Below are positions 34,711-44,133 of a stretch of 64,000 nucleotides of DNA, one piece after another. The stretch is taken from the NCBI GenBank assembly GCA_022823185.1, contig JAJDXQ010000043.1:186001-250000 (forward strand). Reading direction: 5' to 3'. This DNA is from Caldilineaceae bacterium. Its GTDB lineage: Bacteria; Chloroflexota; Anaerolineae; Caldilineales; Caldilineaceae. Below the pieces are notes generated by a model that saw only the letters and a program-made list of their open reading frames with translations, did not search any database and had not been told where the DNA came from. How positions within the stretch are numbered: position 1 is the stretch's first letter; each line of letters opens with the position of its first letter. A program made the position numbers and the translations under genes.

Positions 34711-36789
34711 TCATGGTTCCGGCAGCCGCTCAACTTCTAGCTCGTAGTGCGCCTCCTCGGTGGTTACCGGCGTCAGACCGCTGATCGCAAGCAGCGCCTC
34801 GCTGCGGTTGTCCAAGCCTTTCAGTTCAAAACGGACCGTACCATCATCGGCCACCTTTGGTCGTTTGAAGGCGGTCAGTTTCCCGTTCTGGAAGACCATA
34901 ATCTGCACGAGCCATTCCTGCGGCAGCCGATTGTCCGTTAACAGCCAGCCTTCGCTCTCCCAGTTGTCGACATCATTTTCCCAGCTTGCAGTATAATCAA
35001 TTGCGGGGATATCGACCTGGTCGATGAACCAGCCAGGCGCGTTCACGGCATCATCGGTAACATATTCAAAGCGCAAGAGAACGTTTTCTCCGGCGTATGC
35101 CCCCAGGTCAAAGGACTCCTGGACCCAGACGGGGGCCGCGCCCCCCGGCGAGTCCGCGCTGTGCCCCGTAAAGGCGTGGCCGAAACTGTTTCCGCTGGGG
35201 TTTTGGGTCGTCGTGCGCTGGCCTGGAATGATGTCCCACTTGCGGCCATCGCGGCTGGCAAGCAGATACCCGTAGTCGTAGTCCACCTCGATGTCATACC
35301 ACATCCTGACGCTCATCGTCAGCGCATCGCCGGGGTCCAAGTCGGAGAAATCGAATTCACGCGTCAGGCGCACGTCGGAATCGTCCGACCGGTTGCTCCA
35401 CCATGCACGATTGCCGCTGTCATGGCCGACGTCGGCAAAACGGGTTAAGGTATTGCCGCGAAAGATCACGCTTGCGTCGCCGCGTCCTCGGAGTGAGATG
35501 TAATCCACGCCAAAGTTGCGTACCGTCCCTGCGAGGGTCGTCTGCGAAAGGTTCTGGACCGATTCTTCAACTTCCGGCTGGAGGTCCAGGGGCTGGCTGT
35601 AGCCGACGATGCCTTGTCGTTCGAGCGCGTCGAAGTCATGAACGTAATTTGCCACGACCCAGTCGGCGAAGACATCTTCGAAGGAGAGATCCATTCCGGC
35701 CTGCTGCAAGGCAATGTCAAAGCCGCGTGTTCCGTTTGCGGGTTGGGACACGACTGCTTTCGTCATTTCTTCGCCGAATCGCTGAAGGAAGTAGACCATG
35801 TACAGGTAGGCTGCTCCGTAGTGCCTGCCGGTGTCATGCGGGTCGAGATTCCAGGTGTTGAGCTGGGTGTCGGGATTGCTGGTGTAGATGCGGGCGAAGC
35901 CCGTGTCGGGTGGATAGCCGGCGACCTCCTGGGCCAGTTCACTCATGCCCTCGTTGACCCAGGTCTCTTCGTTGCGATCGTTGTTCCAGTGGACCATGTG
36001 CTGAAATTCATGGGCCAGGACCGTCTCGTAGACTTCCAGGTCGCGCAGTCTTCTCAGCCAGTCCAGGCTGATGGTGAACATTTCTTTCTGGTTGGAGAAG
36101 GGATTGGCGAGGGCGCTGAAAGCGTCGGCGCTGCTGAAGTAGCCGGCGATGCCCCGCCCCAAACGGGCAGCGTGGAGGATATGCAGGCGCGGGTCGTCGT
36201 CGATCCCCGGATTCGGCTCTTTGCCAAAGAAGGCGCGTACCTGCGGATAGATGGTTTGGGCGAACCGGTCAGCCGACGCGGCCATCTCATCCGGGTCGAG
36301 TCGGTGGCCTTGCTCGGCCCAGATGTAGACCACGTCGTTTTTGTAGAGCAGCTCTGCCTCAATTTGAAAGTGTTCATTGTCATCTACATTGGCCACCCAG
36401 AAGGAGATTCGGTCGCCAACGGCGTGCGGCCCGCCTGGCGCTATCAGCGGGATTCGGTCTACGCCGGGACGGAGGCGGAGGGCCAGGTCGCGCAAGTCTC
36501 TCGTTGGCACTGACACGGCCTGTCGCGCTTGTGACGATGATGCGAGCGCGATTGGCTGGGGCGGCGACGTGGAAGCCGTGCGCGCGACCGCGTTTTCGCT
36601 GTCTGCGGATGGGGGCGCGGAACTTGCCGTTTCCTGGCTTAGCACCTCGATCTGCGCGCCGGCGCCGGTGTTGTTGCCATCCGGGAAGAGGAGGTCAGTG
36701 AGAGGGGAACATGCGGCAAGAAACAGGGCGCAAGTGAGGATGAGGGGGATGATCCTGAGATTACGATGAAGGATACTTTCCATGCGCAT
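34711..36789 (-). CDS. Secreted zinc metallopeptidase lipoprotein with C-terminal beta domain
   Basis: The 692-residue product has a signal peptide with lipobox cysteine Cys27 (LFLAACSP), then a Ser/Ala/Pro-rich linker. The peptidase part carries H260-E-F-Q-H264 (VLAHEFQHMVHWNN) and the downstream Glu280 in NEGMSELAQEVAGY, giving a zincin HExxH...E site. From about 430 the protein contains beta-sandwich modules like those of immune-inhibitor-A-type peptidases (LTMSVRMWYDIEVDYDYGYL, LRFEYVTDDAVNAPGWFIDQ). The final 80 residues form another small domain. It likely degrades proteins outside the cell. M3 (36783) is an equal start choice. Confidence 0.88.
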   Translation of the reverse strand: MRMESILHRNLRIIPLILTCALFLAACSPLTDLLFPDGNNTGAGAQIEVLSQETASSAPPSADSENAVARTASTSPPQPIALASSSQARQAVSVPTRDLRDLALRLRPGVDRIPLIAPGGPHAVGDRISFWVANVDDNEHFQIEAELLYKNDVVYIWAEQGHRLDPDEMAASADRFAQTIYPQVRAFFGKEPNPGIDDDPRLHILHAARLGRGIAGYFSSADAFSALANPFSNQKEMFTISLDWLRRLRDLEVYETVLAHEFQHMVHWNNDRNEETWVNEGMSELAQEVAGYPPDTGFARIYTSNPDTQLNTWNLDPHDTGRHYGAAYLYMVYFLQRFGEEMTKAVVSQPANGTRGFDIALQQAGMDLSFEDVFADWVVANYVHDFDALERQGIVGYSQPLDLQPEVEESVQNLSQTTLAGTVRNFGVDYISLRGRGDASVIFRGNTLTRFADVGHDSGNRAWWSNRSDDSDVRLTREFDFSDLDPGDALTMSVRMWYDIEVDYDYGYLLASRDGRKWDIIPGQRTTTQNPSGNSFGHAFTGHSADSPGGAAPVWVQESFDLGAYAGENVLLRFEYVTDDAVNAPGWFIDQVDIPAIDYTASWENDVDNWESEGWLLTDNRLPQEWLVQIMVFQNGKLTAFKRPKVADDGTVRFELKGLDNRSEALLAISGLTPVTTEEAHYELEVERLPEP

Positions 36790-36950
36790 GTAGATTTTTT
36801 CTGAAAGTTGGGTTTGAGGGCTGCGCGGCTCTCTTCTGCGTGCGCCCTTTATTTTTCCGCCGGCTTTCAGGCCGTACTTGAAGAGCGGAATCGCGCGTGT
36901 GCGCCAAATGCGAATTCACACTTGCCGGGCAGAGTCCGCGTTCACACTGG

Positions 36951-37856
36951 TCACGGGCCAAGAACGCGATGTTCCAGGCCCGGCGCGATCGTACGTTTGG
37001 TCGCGTCCCAGCTGATGGGCGGAGGTTTTGGCGCTTCGAAGTTGCGGAAGACCCGGCCCAAGAGAGCTACGGCGATGGCGACGTAGACGATGCTGCCGAG
37101 AAACCAGATCATGCCCCCGCTGATCATCTGATCCTGAATCGTTGTCAACCCTTCAACCGGCACGCGGGTGGCGTAGTAGCTGTAGGCCGGCGTCTGACGG
37201 AAGGCAAGGGTCACGCCTGTCACCATATTGGGCACTTCGCCGCCGATGATGACATAGAGGAAGGCAATGCCGGGGTGCATGGCGGAGCGCAGACGGGGAC
37301 CCGTACCGATTGGATACCACCAGAAGAGCATGTAGGTGAGCCAGACGCCCCACAGGGCAAGCCGGTAGGCAGTGGGATTGGCGAGGAGCCGGTTGGCGAT
37401 GCCGGGCTCGTGCCAGAGCAGGAACACGCTGAAAGCCAACATCCAGACCAGGAGGGGATGGGTCGCGCTTCGGATGGAACGCCCGAAAAGCGTGGATTCC
37501 TTCAGCTGGCCTGTGATCCAACGCCGGGTAGGCGCGGGCAGGCCGCGAAGAATCACATGAGCGGGACAGGCCAGCCAGAGGAGAGGGGGAGCCAGCAGGC
37601 CGATCAGTATCTGTTGGGCGGCCCTGCCGATAAGCAGTTCCTGCTGCAGCGCGACGAGCGGCGACAGGAATGCCAGGGAAAGAAAGAGCGTTCCTGCGAC
37701 GAAACTTATCAAGCGGCCGAGGGATGCAAGGGGCGCGCGTACGCGCCTCAACCGCAGCCATGCCCAGAGGTAGGGAAGGAAGAGGAGAAGCAGGGCTGCC
37801 GCTGAGCCGGGATAGAATTCCCAGTTTGTCAGGAGTGACTGGAACGAGACGTCCAT
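36951..37856 (-). CDS. ctaG: CtaG-type cytochrome c oxidase assembly membrane protein
   Basis: The product is 301 residues from ATG 37856 (MDVSFQSLLTNWEFYPGSAA); the frame is open to 38210 but that extension overlaps the alkyltransferase-like gene on the other strand. It is polytopic with the caa3-type CtaG features FLSLAFLSPLVAL, QQILIGLLAPPLLWL, FLLWHEPGIANRLLANP and FLYVIIGGEVPNMVTGV. It assists copper insertion into heme-copper oxidase; the SCO protein at 54.5 kb probably serves the same oxidase. Confidence 0.9.
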   Translation of the reverse strand: MDVSFQSLLTNWEFYPGSAAALLLLFLPYLWAWLRLRRVRAPLASLGRLISFVAGTLFLSLAFLSPLVALQQELLIGRAAQQILIGLLAPPLLWLACPAHVILRGLPAPTRRWITGQLKESTLFGRSIRSATHPLLVWMLAFSVFLLWHEPGIANRLLANPTAYRLALWGVWLTYMLFWWYPIGTGPRLRSAMHPGIAFLYVIIGGEVPNMVTGVTLAFRQTPAYSYYATRVPVEGLTTIQDQMISGGMIWFLGSIVYVAIAVALLGRVFRNFEAPKPPPISWDATKRTIAPGLEHRVLGP

Positions 37857-38010
37857 GGATGCAAGGATAGTCGCGTGCGGACATTTTGCCAAACCGGCGT
37901 CAATCGTTACCGCGGGTCGTGGGGGGAACACGCTTTCACGGAGCAGAACCGGCCAGGCACAGGCCCGGGATTGGGGGCCATTACAGTGGGAGGCGCGAGG
38001 AGGAAGGAGG

Positions 38011-38388
38011 ATGACAGAGGAAGGACGAAGCGTATACGAGTTGATTCTGCTGGTCGTGCGCAGGATTCCGCGAGGGCGCGTGGCGACATATGGGCAGGTA
38101 GCGTGGATTGCGGGGGCGGCGACACCGCGGATGACCGGATATGCGCTTGCTGGATTGCCGTCGGACACTGACATTCCCTGGCAGCGCGTCGTCAATAGCA
38201 GGGGCGGCATCAGCCCGCGCGGGGATCCACAGGCAACGGGTCGTCAGCGCAGGCGCCTGGCGGAAGAAGGGATTCAGTTTCTGCCCGACGGCCGCGTCGA
38301 CCTGGCCCGCTTCGGCTGGGCCGGACCGGATCCTGAATGGCTGGAGGCCAACGGTCTCACGGTTTTGCCCTGGCGGGCCAGAGATTAG
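38011..38388 (+). CDS. Alkyltransferase-like (ATL) DNA-binding protein
   Basis: The 125-residue product starts at ATG 38011, preceded by AGGAAGGAGG. It matches the DNA-binding domain of O6-alkylguanine transferases: IPRGRVATYGQVAWIAG, then MTGYALAGLP. The active-site PCHR motif is replaced by PWQR, with Trp57 in place of the acceptor Cys. It therefore cannot accept alkyl groups and fits the ATL proteins (usually PWHR), which bind O6-alkylguanine and recruit nucleotide excision repair. A C-terminal extension (DGRVDLARFGWAGPDPEW) is common in this group. It is divergent from ctaG. Confidence 0.88.
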   Translation: MTEEGRSVYELILLVVRRIPRGRVATYGQVAWIAGAATPRMTGYALAGLPSDTDIPWQRVVNSRGGISPRGDPQATGRQRRRLAEEGIQFLPDGRVDLARFGWAGPDPEWLEANGLTVLPWRARD

Positions 38389-38421
38389 GTCAGCCCAGGC
38401 GCGGCTCGGGTTTGCGGTCCT

Positions 38422-41400
38422 CTATTGCGCGTTCTCGGCGCCCTGTTGCATCTGCCAGCCGAGACGATTTTGCAGCAAAGCCGCGCCGGCTGCGCGCAGG
38501 TCCGAGTCGGCAAAGCCGCCGGTGACCGACAGCACGCCGGCGTACACGGCCCAAGCGGGCAGGATGGACAGCCACACGGATACCCCAGTCGTGGACAGGC
38601 CATACAGAGTCAGCCCCATTGCGAGCGCTGAGGCAGCCGGCCGCCAGATCAGGTCCGGCCATGCGACCTTTCCTATGTGGCGGCGGACGCGAAGTCCAAA
38701 GAGGAAGAGCAGGCAGAGTTCGCTGAAGATTGTCACGACGGCGGCGCCGATGAAACCGAATACCGGAATCAGCAGAATATTGCCGGCAAGATTGAAGAGT
38801 ACGCCAAGAACAAATGCCTTGGTCAGGTAGCGTTGCTGATTCGCGGCGATGAGGACGTATTGGGTAACGCTGTTGACAAAGCCGACGGGGATGCTCCAGA
38901 TGATCACCTGCAGGGCCAGGGCCGAGCCCCCCCGGACACTGAAGCCGCTACATTCTGTCGGACCGAGGAGCGCCGAGACAATGCCGCAGGCGAAGGCCGG
39001 GAGCTGCTGTACCTCGTAGGGGGCGGCGACGAACCTGGCGCCACCAAGAATTGAGATCAGCGGATAGGCAAATGCCGTGATCGTAACGGCTATGGGCAAG
39101 CTGACCACCAGCAGCAGTCGGACGCTGAGCACGTATGAACGCAGGAGCTCTTCGCCCTGCTGCCTTGCCAGGCGACTCATCAGAGGGAAGACGGCGAGGG
39201 TAAAAGTGCTGGGGACGATGTTCAGGCCGTCCACGTATTTGAGGGCCGCGCTGTATAGGCCTGCGCTTGCCGCGCCGGCGAGCGGGCGCAGGATCCAGAT
39301 GTCCATGCGCCAGAAAACGGTCGCGAGCAGGTGGTTGATCATCAGCGGCCCACTGGTGGCGACCATTTCCCTCTGCAGCGGCCAGTCCCACTTCCATTCG
39401 GGCTTGAATAGGGTTGAGCGCACGATCCAGATCAACCACAGCAGTTGGACCAGATTCACGAGGAGCGCCATCCAAGCCAGCCCGACGATTCCCCAGCCGA
39501 GGAGTAGCGCCAGCGCGCCAAGAGCCGCTTGCAGGAGTGCCATGGCGATGCCCAGCCCGGACGGATACTCCATTTTTTCGAACGCGTTGAAGAGGTTGCT
39601 GAAGGCGTCAGACCAGTTGGAGAGGAGCATCACGAGGGCAAAGACGGCGATTGCCTGCAGCTCTGCCCGTCCGATGTCGTTGTTGAACCAGAAACCGCCG
39701 ACAGTCAGGCCCATGAGGAGCAAGGAGGCCGCCCAGAGGAGGGTACGCAGCGCCAGCACATTGGTGAGATAGCGGCTTGACTGGTTTTTGTCGGCGGCCA
39801 CTTCGCGATTCAGTAGGGTACCCAGACCGTAGCGGCTGAGGATTTCGAAAATGCCGTAAACGGCGACAACCCAGGCATACTGGCCGGTGCCTTCGGGGCC
39901 CAGGAGACGTACGTACAGCATTGCATAGACGAAGTAGATTGCCCTGTTGGCGAGATTCAGGACCATCGGCACGACAGAGTTTTTGGCTACGGTGCGGGCC
40001 TGGTTCGCCTCGTCCTCGGGCCGGAAATACCTTCCCCATGCCCACCAGGAAAGCAGCAGCAGGCTGACCATTATGGCGAGGAAACTGACATAGAGGCCCA
40101 GCCTGAAACTCATTGGGCTGTAGGTAAACCGCACGGTCCACTGGCCGCTTTCGGGCAGATAGACGGCACGGAAGGCTGTGTTGGCGCGATGAATGGTCAA
40201 CTCCCGCTCGTCCGATTCATCGGAAGCAAAGGGGCGCAGGTAGGCTTTCCAGCCGGGGAAGTAGGCATCGGTGAGGACCAGCCAGCCTCGATCGTTGAGG
40301 TTTAGGTCGACGAAGACGGTGTTCGCGGTGTAGCGGCTGATGGTCGCCTCCGCCAATTGTGGGCTGGCTGGAATGAGAGCGTTGGGGTCGTTCGGCTGAC
40401 TTTCGATGAATACGGTCGTGCGCAGGTCGGTATCCTGGAGCGGCTGCTCCGCCGGGGGGAGGACGACTGCCTCCGCTGCGACGAACGCTCGGGGCAGCAG
40501 TTCGAGGTTTTCGTAGACGCGCAAGGAGTCGTCTTCGTAAATCTTCGTCCAGGAGTTCGCGTTTGGGACAACCAGTTCTGACAGGATGTACTTGACGCCC
40601 AGCAGGTCCAGGAGGGGATCTTCCAGCGCGGCGAAAGGATTGCCGAGATTTTCCGGCGCGGCGGACGCGTAGAGGGGCGCGATGCGGTTGTAGAGCAGCT
40701 CACCGCTTTGGTCGGCGATGCGGTTCATCAGGTCGACGTACTGCTTCAGTATGATGGAGTCGTATCCCCGGATATCCTGCCAGCCGTAGTACATGCCGAC
40801 ATTGGCGTTGAAGGTCTTGGCGCCGGGCGCGTCGAAGGTCGTAAACCTGAACAGAGGATATTGAATTTCGCTGTTCGATCCTGCGTTCTCTCTTTGGTTG
40901 ATGAATTGAACCGCCGGAGGGACATTTTTGAGCGGCGACAATTTCGTGTCGACAGCCGGATTGAATGAGCCGTGGGCCAGGAAGAGGTCGAGGGCGAGAA
41001 CAGCCACGAATGCGTAAGGAAGGGTGGAGACCAGCCGGACCGGGAGGGACTGCCGGCGAATCGAATTGTCTCTGCGTGTCGGAGAGGCGGCAGCGCTGGC
41101 GCCGGCCCGAAGAAGCAGCCACAGGCCCAAGCCGCTGACAACAGCGAACAGGCCGAAACGCGCCAGTCCCAGACTCTGATAGCCCCAGAACATGCGGCCA
41201 TCTGAGAATGCGGCCTGCGCGAGATCGGATGCTTCGACAATTCGCTGGGCGGCTTCCACGAATGGAGCGGGAATGAAGTAGCTGGCCCCAACTGCCAGAA
41301 GAGAGGCCAGACCGGCGGCAATGGTCGCGAGCGCGAGAAGGCCGGCAGGCCATTTGAGCTGGAACCGGACAGGCCCAAAGGCAATGAATCGAGCTGCCTT

Positions 41401-42879
41401 GCCCGGCGCGCCCAGGGCAAGCGCCTGTTCCAGCCCGATCCCGCCCAAGACGGACATCGCGAGCGTGAAGGGAAAGACCCAGCGGAAGGGGCTGTGAAGT
41501 TGGTCCCAGCCGGGTAGGCCGAAGAACAGGAGGGCGTAAAGGGGTGTCCCGAATGCGAAGAGGAGGGAGACGAATGCCAGGAGGGCGAAGAGGATGGTGG
41601 GCAGGCGGAACGGGGCGCGCGCGCCGGTTGTGCCCTGTGAAGCCTGGGCGTTTTCACTGGCTGCCGGTTGCGCGAATGAGGCGGCGACCGCCAGCGCAGC
41701 CAGCAACCAGGCGGCGATGCCAAGGTAGTTTCCCCCCTCCACATAGTTCTTTATGCCCCAGAATATCGTATCTCTGGCCTCTCCCAGGTAGTTCAGCGCG
41801 GCCGGCTGCCAGCGAAGGGCCCACAGGTCGAACCAGTGATGATGGCTTGGGTTGCCGAAGATGTCGGGGAGGAAGAAGGTAAGGATGTGACGGTCCGGCC
41901 AGGCCCAGCCGATCACTTGCCGGTAGGTGGCGGAGCCCTCGCGGAAGTTCTGCTGGACCAGTTCGAGGAGCGGGAGGAGCTGTACTGCCCCCGCGGCAAG
42001 GCCCAACAGCGGCATGAGCAAAAGCCACCCGGCCAATCGTGAGAGAGTCAGCAAGGCGGGCCTTGCAGGCCGGGCCGGGCGCGGTCCGTCGCCGGTCGCA
42101 GGTTCCAGGCTGCGGTTGCTGGCGGGTTGGGAGAGTCTTCGCCCTGCCGCGAACAGGCGCGCTGCGGTATAGATTCCCGCAACCAGAAGTGTGTAGTAGA
42201 GAAACTCCGGATGGCCGGCCAGGATGACGAGGCCAATCGCGGCCGCGCCGGCCACAACATAGGGTACTGGGCGGAAAGTCTGATTTCCTTTCTCTTCCTG
42301 CTTCTGGACGACTTTTTCAATGGCGGCCAGCAGGAAAGGAAGCCAGGAAGCGGCAGCGATGACCATGGTAAAGACAACGCTAACGACCAGAAACCCGCTG
42401 AACTGGAAGGCGACGCCGCTGAACAGGGCGGCGACGGGACGCAGCTTAAGCGCTCTTGCAAACAGATAGGCGTTCATGCCAGCAATGGCCAGCTGAATTG
42501 CCGTGAACCAGCCGTAGGCGGCTTCGATGGGAAGGAGGTAGAAGAGCGCGCTCAGCGGGTAGGCGACGCTGGCCTGGCCGGCGGCGAAGAAGGGGGCGCC
42601 TGTGAACAGTTGCGGGTTCCAGAGGGGGAGCTCACGTTGGGCCAAGGTCTGACGCACGTGCAGTTTCCAGACGGCGTTTTCAAGAACGAGGTCGCTCAAG
42701 AGGCCGTTGTGCGGGGCAACGTCCGGCTTCATCGATTGCCAGGGTTCGAACTGGTAGAGATTGTCGTAGGGCAAAAGCGTTTTGCCGGTGAGGAGGACCG
42801 GGGCAAACCAGATTAGAGGAAGAACGAAGAGAAGGACGAGGGGGAGCAGGTCGGGGCGAAGTTTCTGGAGTCCGTACAT
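38422..42879 (-). CDS. Giant membrane protein: YfhO-like domain fused to an MVF/Wzx flippase
   Basis: The product is about 1485 residues from ATG 42879 (MYGLQKLRPDLLPLVLLFVL); the frame extends to 42981 inside the next gene. Residues about 1-950 match YfhO-family membrane proteins, with many spans, PLWNPQLFTGAPFFAAGQAS in the first periplasmic loop and a soluble domain (VFVDLNLNDRGWLVLTDAYF, FPGWKAYL). From about 957 a flippase begins: NSVVPMVLNLANRAIYFVYA, LLGPEGTGQYAWVVAVYGIF, WSIPVGFVNSVTQYVLIAAN. It should both modify and export a lipid-linked glycan. It follows the polyprenol-phosphate sugar synthase by 28 bases, which would make the sugar donor for a YfhO/GT-C enzyme. Confidence 0.88.
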   Translation of the reverse strand: MYGLQKLRPDLLPLVLLFVLPLIWFAPVLLTGKTLLPYDNLYQFEPWQSMKPDVAPHNGLLSDLVLENAVWKLHVRQTLAQRELPLWNPQLFTGAPFFAAGQASVAYPLSALFYLLPIEAAYGWFTAIQLAIAGMNAYLFARALKLRPVAALFSGVAFQFSGFLVVSVVFTMVIAAASWLPFLLAAIEKVVQKQEEKGNQTFRPVPYVVAGAAAIGLVILAGHPEFLYYTLLVAGIYTAARLFAAGRRLSQPASNRSLEPATGDGPRPARPARPALLTLSRLAGWLLLMPLLGLAAGAVQLLPLLELVQQNFREGSATYRQVIGWAWPDRHILTFFLPDIFGNPSHHHWFDLWALRWQPAALNYLGEARDTIFWGIKNYVEGGNYLGIAAWLLAALAVAASFAQPAASENAQASQGTTGARAPFRLPTILFALLAFVSLLFAFGTPLYALLFFGLPGWDQLHSPFRWVFPFTLAMSVLGGIGLEQALALGAPGKAARFIAFGPVRFQLKWPAGLLALATIAAGLASLLAVGASYFIPAPFVEAAQRIVEASDLAQAAFSDGRMFWGYQSLGLARFGLFAVVSGLGLWLLLRAGASAAASPTRRDNSIRRQSLPVRLVSTLPYAFVAVLALDLFLAHGSFNPAVDTKLSPLKNVPPAVQFINQRENAGSNSEIQYPLFRFTTFDAPGAKTFNANVGMYYGWQDIRGYDSIILKQYVDLMNRIADQSGELLYNRIAPLYASAAPENLGNPFAALEDPLLDLLGVKYILSELVVPNANSWTKIYEDDSLRVYENLELLPRAFVAAEAVVLPPAEQPLQDTDLRTTVFIESQPNDPNALIPASPQLAEATISRYTANTVFVDLNLNDRGWLVLTDAYFPGWKAYLRPFASDESDERELTIHRANTAFRAVYLPESGQWTVRFTYSPMSFRLGLYVSFLAIMVSLLLLSWWAWGRYFRPEDEANQARTVAKNSVVPMVLNLANRAIYFVYAMLYVRLLGPEGTGQYAWVVAVYGIFEILSRYGLGTLLNREVAADKNQSSRYLTNVLALRTLLWAASLLLMGLTVGGFWFNNDIGRAELQAIAVFALVMLLSNWSDAFSNLFNAFEKMEYPSGLGIAMALLQAALGALALLLGWGIVGLAWMALLVNLVQLLWLIWIVRSTLFKPEWKWDWPLQREMVATSGPLMINHLLATVFWRMDIWILRPLAGAASAGLYSAALKYVDGLNIVPSTFTLAVFPLMSRLARQQGEELLRSYVLSVRLLLVVSLPIAVTITAFAYPLISILGGARFVAAPYEVQQLPAFACGIVSALLGPTECSGFSVRGGSALALQVIIWSIPVGFVNSVTQYVLIAANQQRYLTKAFVLGVLFNLAGNILLIPVFGFIGAAVVTIFSELCLLFLFGLRVRRHIGKVAWPDLIWRPAASALAMGLTLYGLSTTGVSVWLSILPAWAVYAGVLSVTGGFADSDLRAAGAALLQNRLGWQMQQGAENAQ

Positions 42880-42907
42880 TGTGGCGGGCTGTTCCGAATG
42901 GCGAAAC

Positions 42908-43864
42908 CTAGCGGTGGGCGGCGTGACGTTCACTTCCCACCGTTGGTTGAGGTCGGCCGGGCGTTTCCAGGCTTCCGGCAACGCGCTTTCGATGCCGCCA
43001 GAGAAGCTCCCAGACGCGCCAGACAGACTCCAGTTTTACCGCCACGTCCATTTTGCTCTGGCCCACCCGCCGGTCTTCGAAGTGGATCGGCAGCTCGATG
43101 ATGTGGAAGCCGAGTTTTTCGCTGAGGTAGGCCATTTCGACTTGAAAGATGTAGCCGTTGCTGCGGATGGACTCCATCTGGATCTCACGCAGCGCGTCTC
43201 GCTGCCACAGTTTGAAGCCGGCCGTCATATCGCGCACGCGGATCTTCAATACGGAACGGCAGTATATGTTTGCCCATTTGCTGAGCATACTTCGCCACCA
43301 GTTCCAGTTTTCGTCAAGGGAACCGCCCGGGACGTAGCGGCTGCCGATTACTACGTCCATCCCGGTGGCGCAGATGACGCCAAGCATCTGCATTATGTAG
43401 GAGGGAGAGTGGGAGAAATCGGCATCCATTTGTACGATGAAATCTGCGCCATCGGCGAGCGCGTGCTGAAAGCCTGCCACATATGCGGTGCCCAATCCGC
43501 TTTTGCGCGGGCGATGGATGACGGATATTTTGCTGCGAGCCTGGTTGTGACGGCGCGCCAGCTTCTCCGCCAGCTCCCCCGTGCCATCGGGCGAATTATC
43601 GTCGACGACCACCAGTCGCAGGTTTGGCAGCGGCAGAGAGAAGAGGGAATCGACCAGCTCTTCCAGATTGCTGGCTTCGTTGTAAGTGGGCAGCACAACC
43701 GCAATCGCGGCCTTACGGCAGTCTGGCAGTTCGAAGACGAGATGCCTGGGCCTGGTTGACCGGCCCTGTTCAGCTCTCTGCGATGGGGGCACATGAGCGG
43801 CTGACCTGCCGGATGCCCGGGAAGAATGATCTTGAGAAACAGAATGGGTTTCTGGCTGGTTCAT
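42908..43864 (-). CDS. Polyprenol-phosphate sugar synthase, GT2 family (DPM1-like)
   Basis: The product is 318 residues from ATG 43864; a longer frame to 44311 runs through the divergent promoter and is rejected. After a 50-residue variable leader come AAIAVVLPTYNEASNLEELV, VVVDDNSPDGTGELAEKLA, the catalytic region MDADFSHSPSYI and SRYVPGGSLDENWNWWRSML, then GQSKM near the end. There is no C-terminal membrane domain, as in the DPM1-type class. It makes polyprenyl-phosphate mannose or glucose on the cytoplasmic side, probably for the YfhO-like protein encoded next. Confidence 0.9.
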   Translation of the reverse strand: MNQPETHSVSQDHSSRASGRSAAHVPPSQRAEQGRSTRPRHLVFELPDCRKAAIAVVLPTYNEASNLEELVDSLFSLPLPNLRLVVVDDNSPDGTGELAEKLARRHNQARSKISVIHRPRKSGLGTAYVAGFQHALADGADFIVQMDADFSHSPSYIMQMLGVICATGMDVVIGSRYVPGGSLDENWNWWRSMLSKWANIYCRSVLKIRVRDMTAGFKLWQRDALREIQMESIRSNGYIFQVEMAYLSEKLGFHIIELPIHFEDRRVGQSKMDVAVKLESVWRVWELLWRHRKRVAGSLETPGRPQPTVGSERHAAHR

Positions 43865-43979
43865 ATTCCTGTTCGGGAGCGCCCTCAGGTTAGGAAACGT
43901 TTGGCCTACGAACGCTGAACAATACGCGTTCGGGCCGCCTTCAGAAGCCGAGTGGGCGACGTTCATTAGAACACAACTG

Positions 43980-44008
43980 TTGGCAATGCGCCACAACATC
44001 GCTATACT
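43980..44008 (+). promoter_or_regulatory. Promoter of the SH3 lipoprotein gene
   Basis: TTGGCA at 43980-43985 and TATACT at 44003-44008 are separated by exactly 17 bases. Transcription would start near 44015, about 120 bases before ATG 44134. Confidence 0.65.
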
Positions 44009-44133
44009 TGAAAGCGTAAGGATGGCGAACATTGGAAGTTCCCGGCGGCCCGAATCTGGCCGCCGATGGCTTCCCAAGAGACCTAAGTGAGTCCGGAAGA
44101 TTGCCCGATTCAAAGACAGGGGCGAGTCCAGAG

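Noticed and set aside
37857..38210. N-terminal extension of CtaG
   Set aside because: The added residues are not hydrophobic or CtaG-like and overlap the well-supported ATL gene on the other strand.
44022..44090. Short upstream ORF (22 codons) in the SH3 lipoprotein leader
   Set aside because: It has an AAGG before its ATG and lies after the promoter, but there is no sign of attenuation or conservation to support it.
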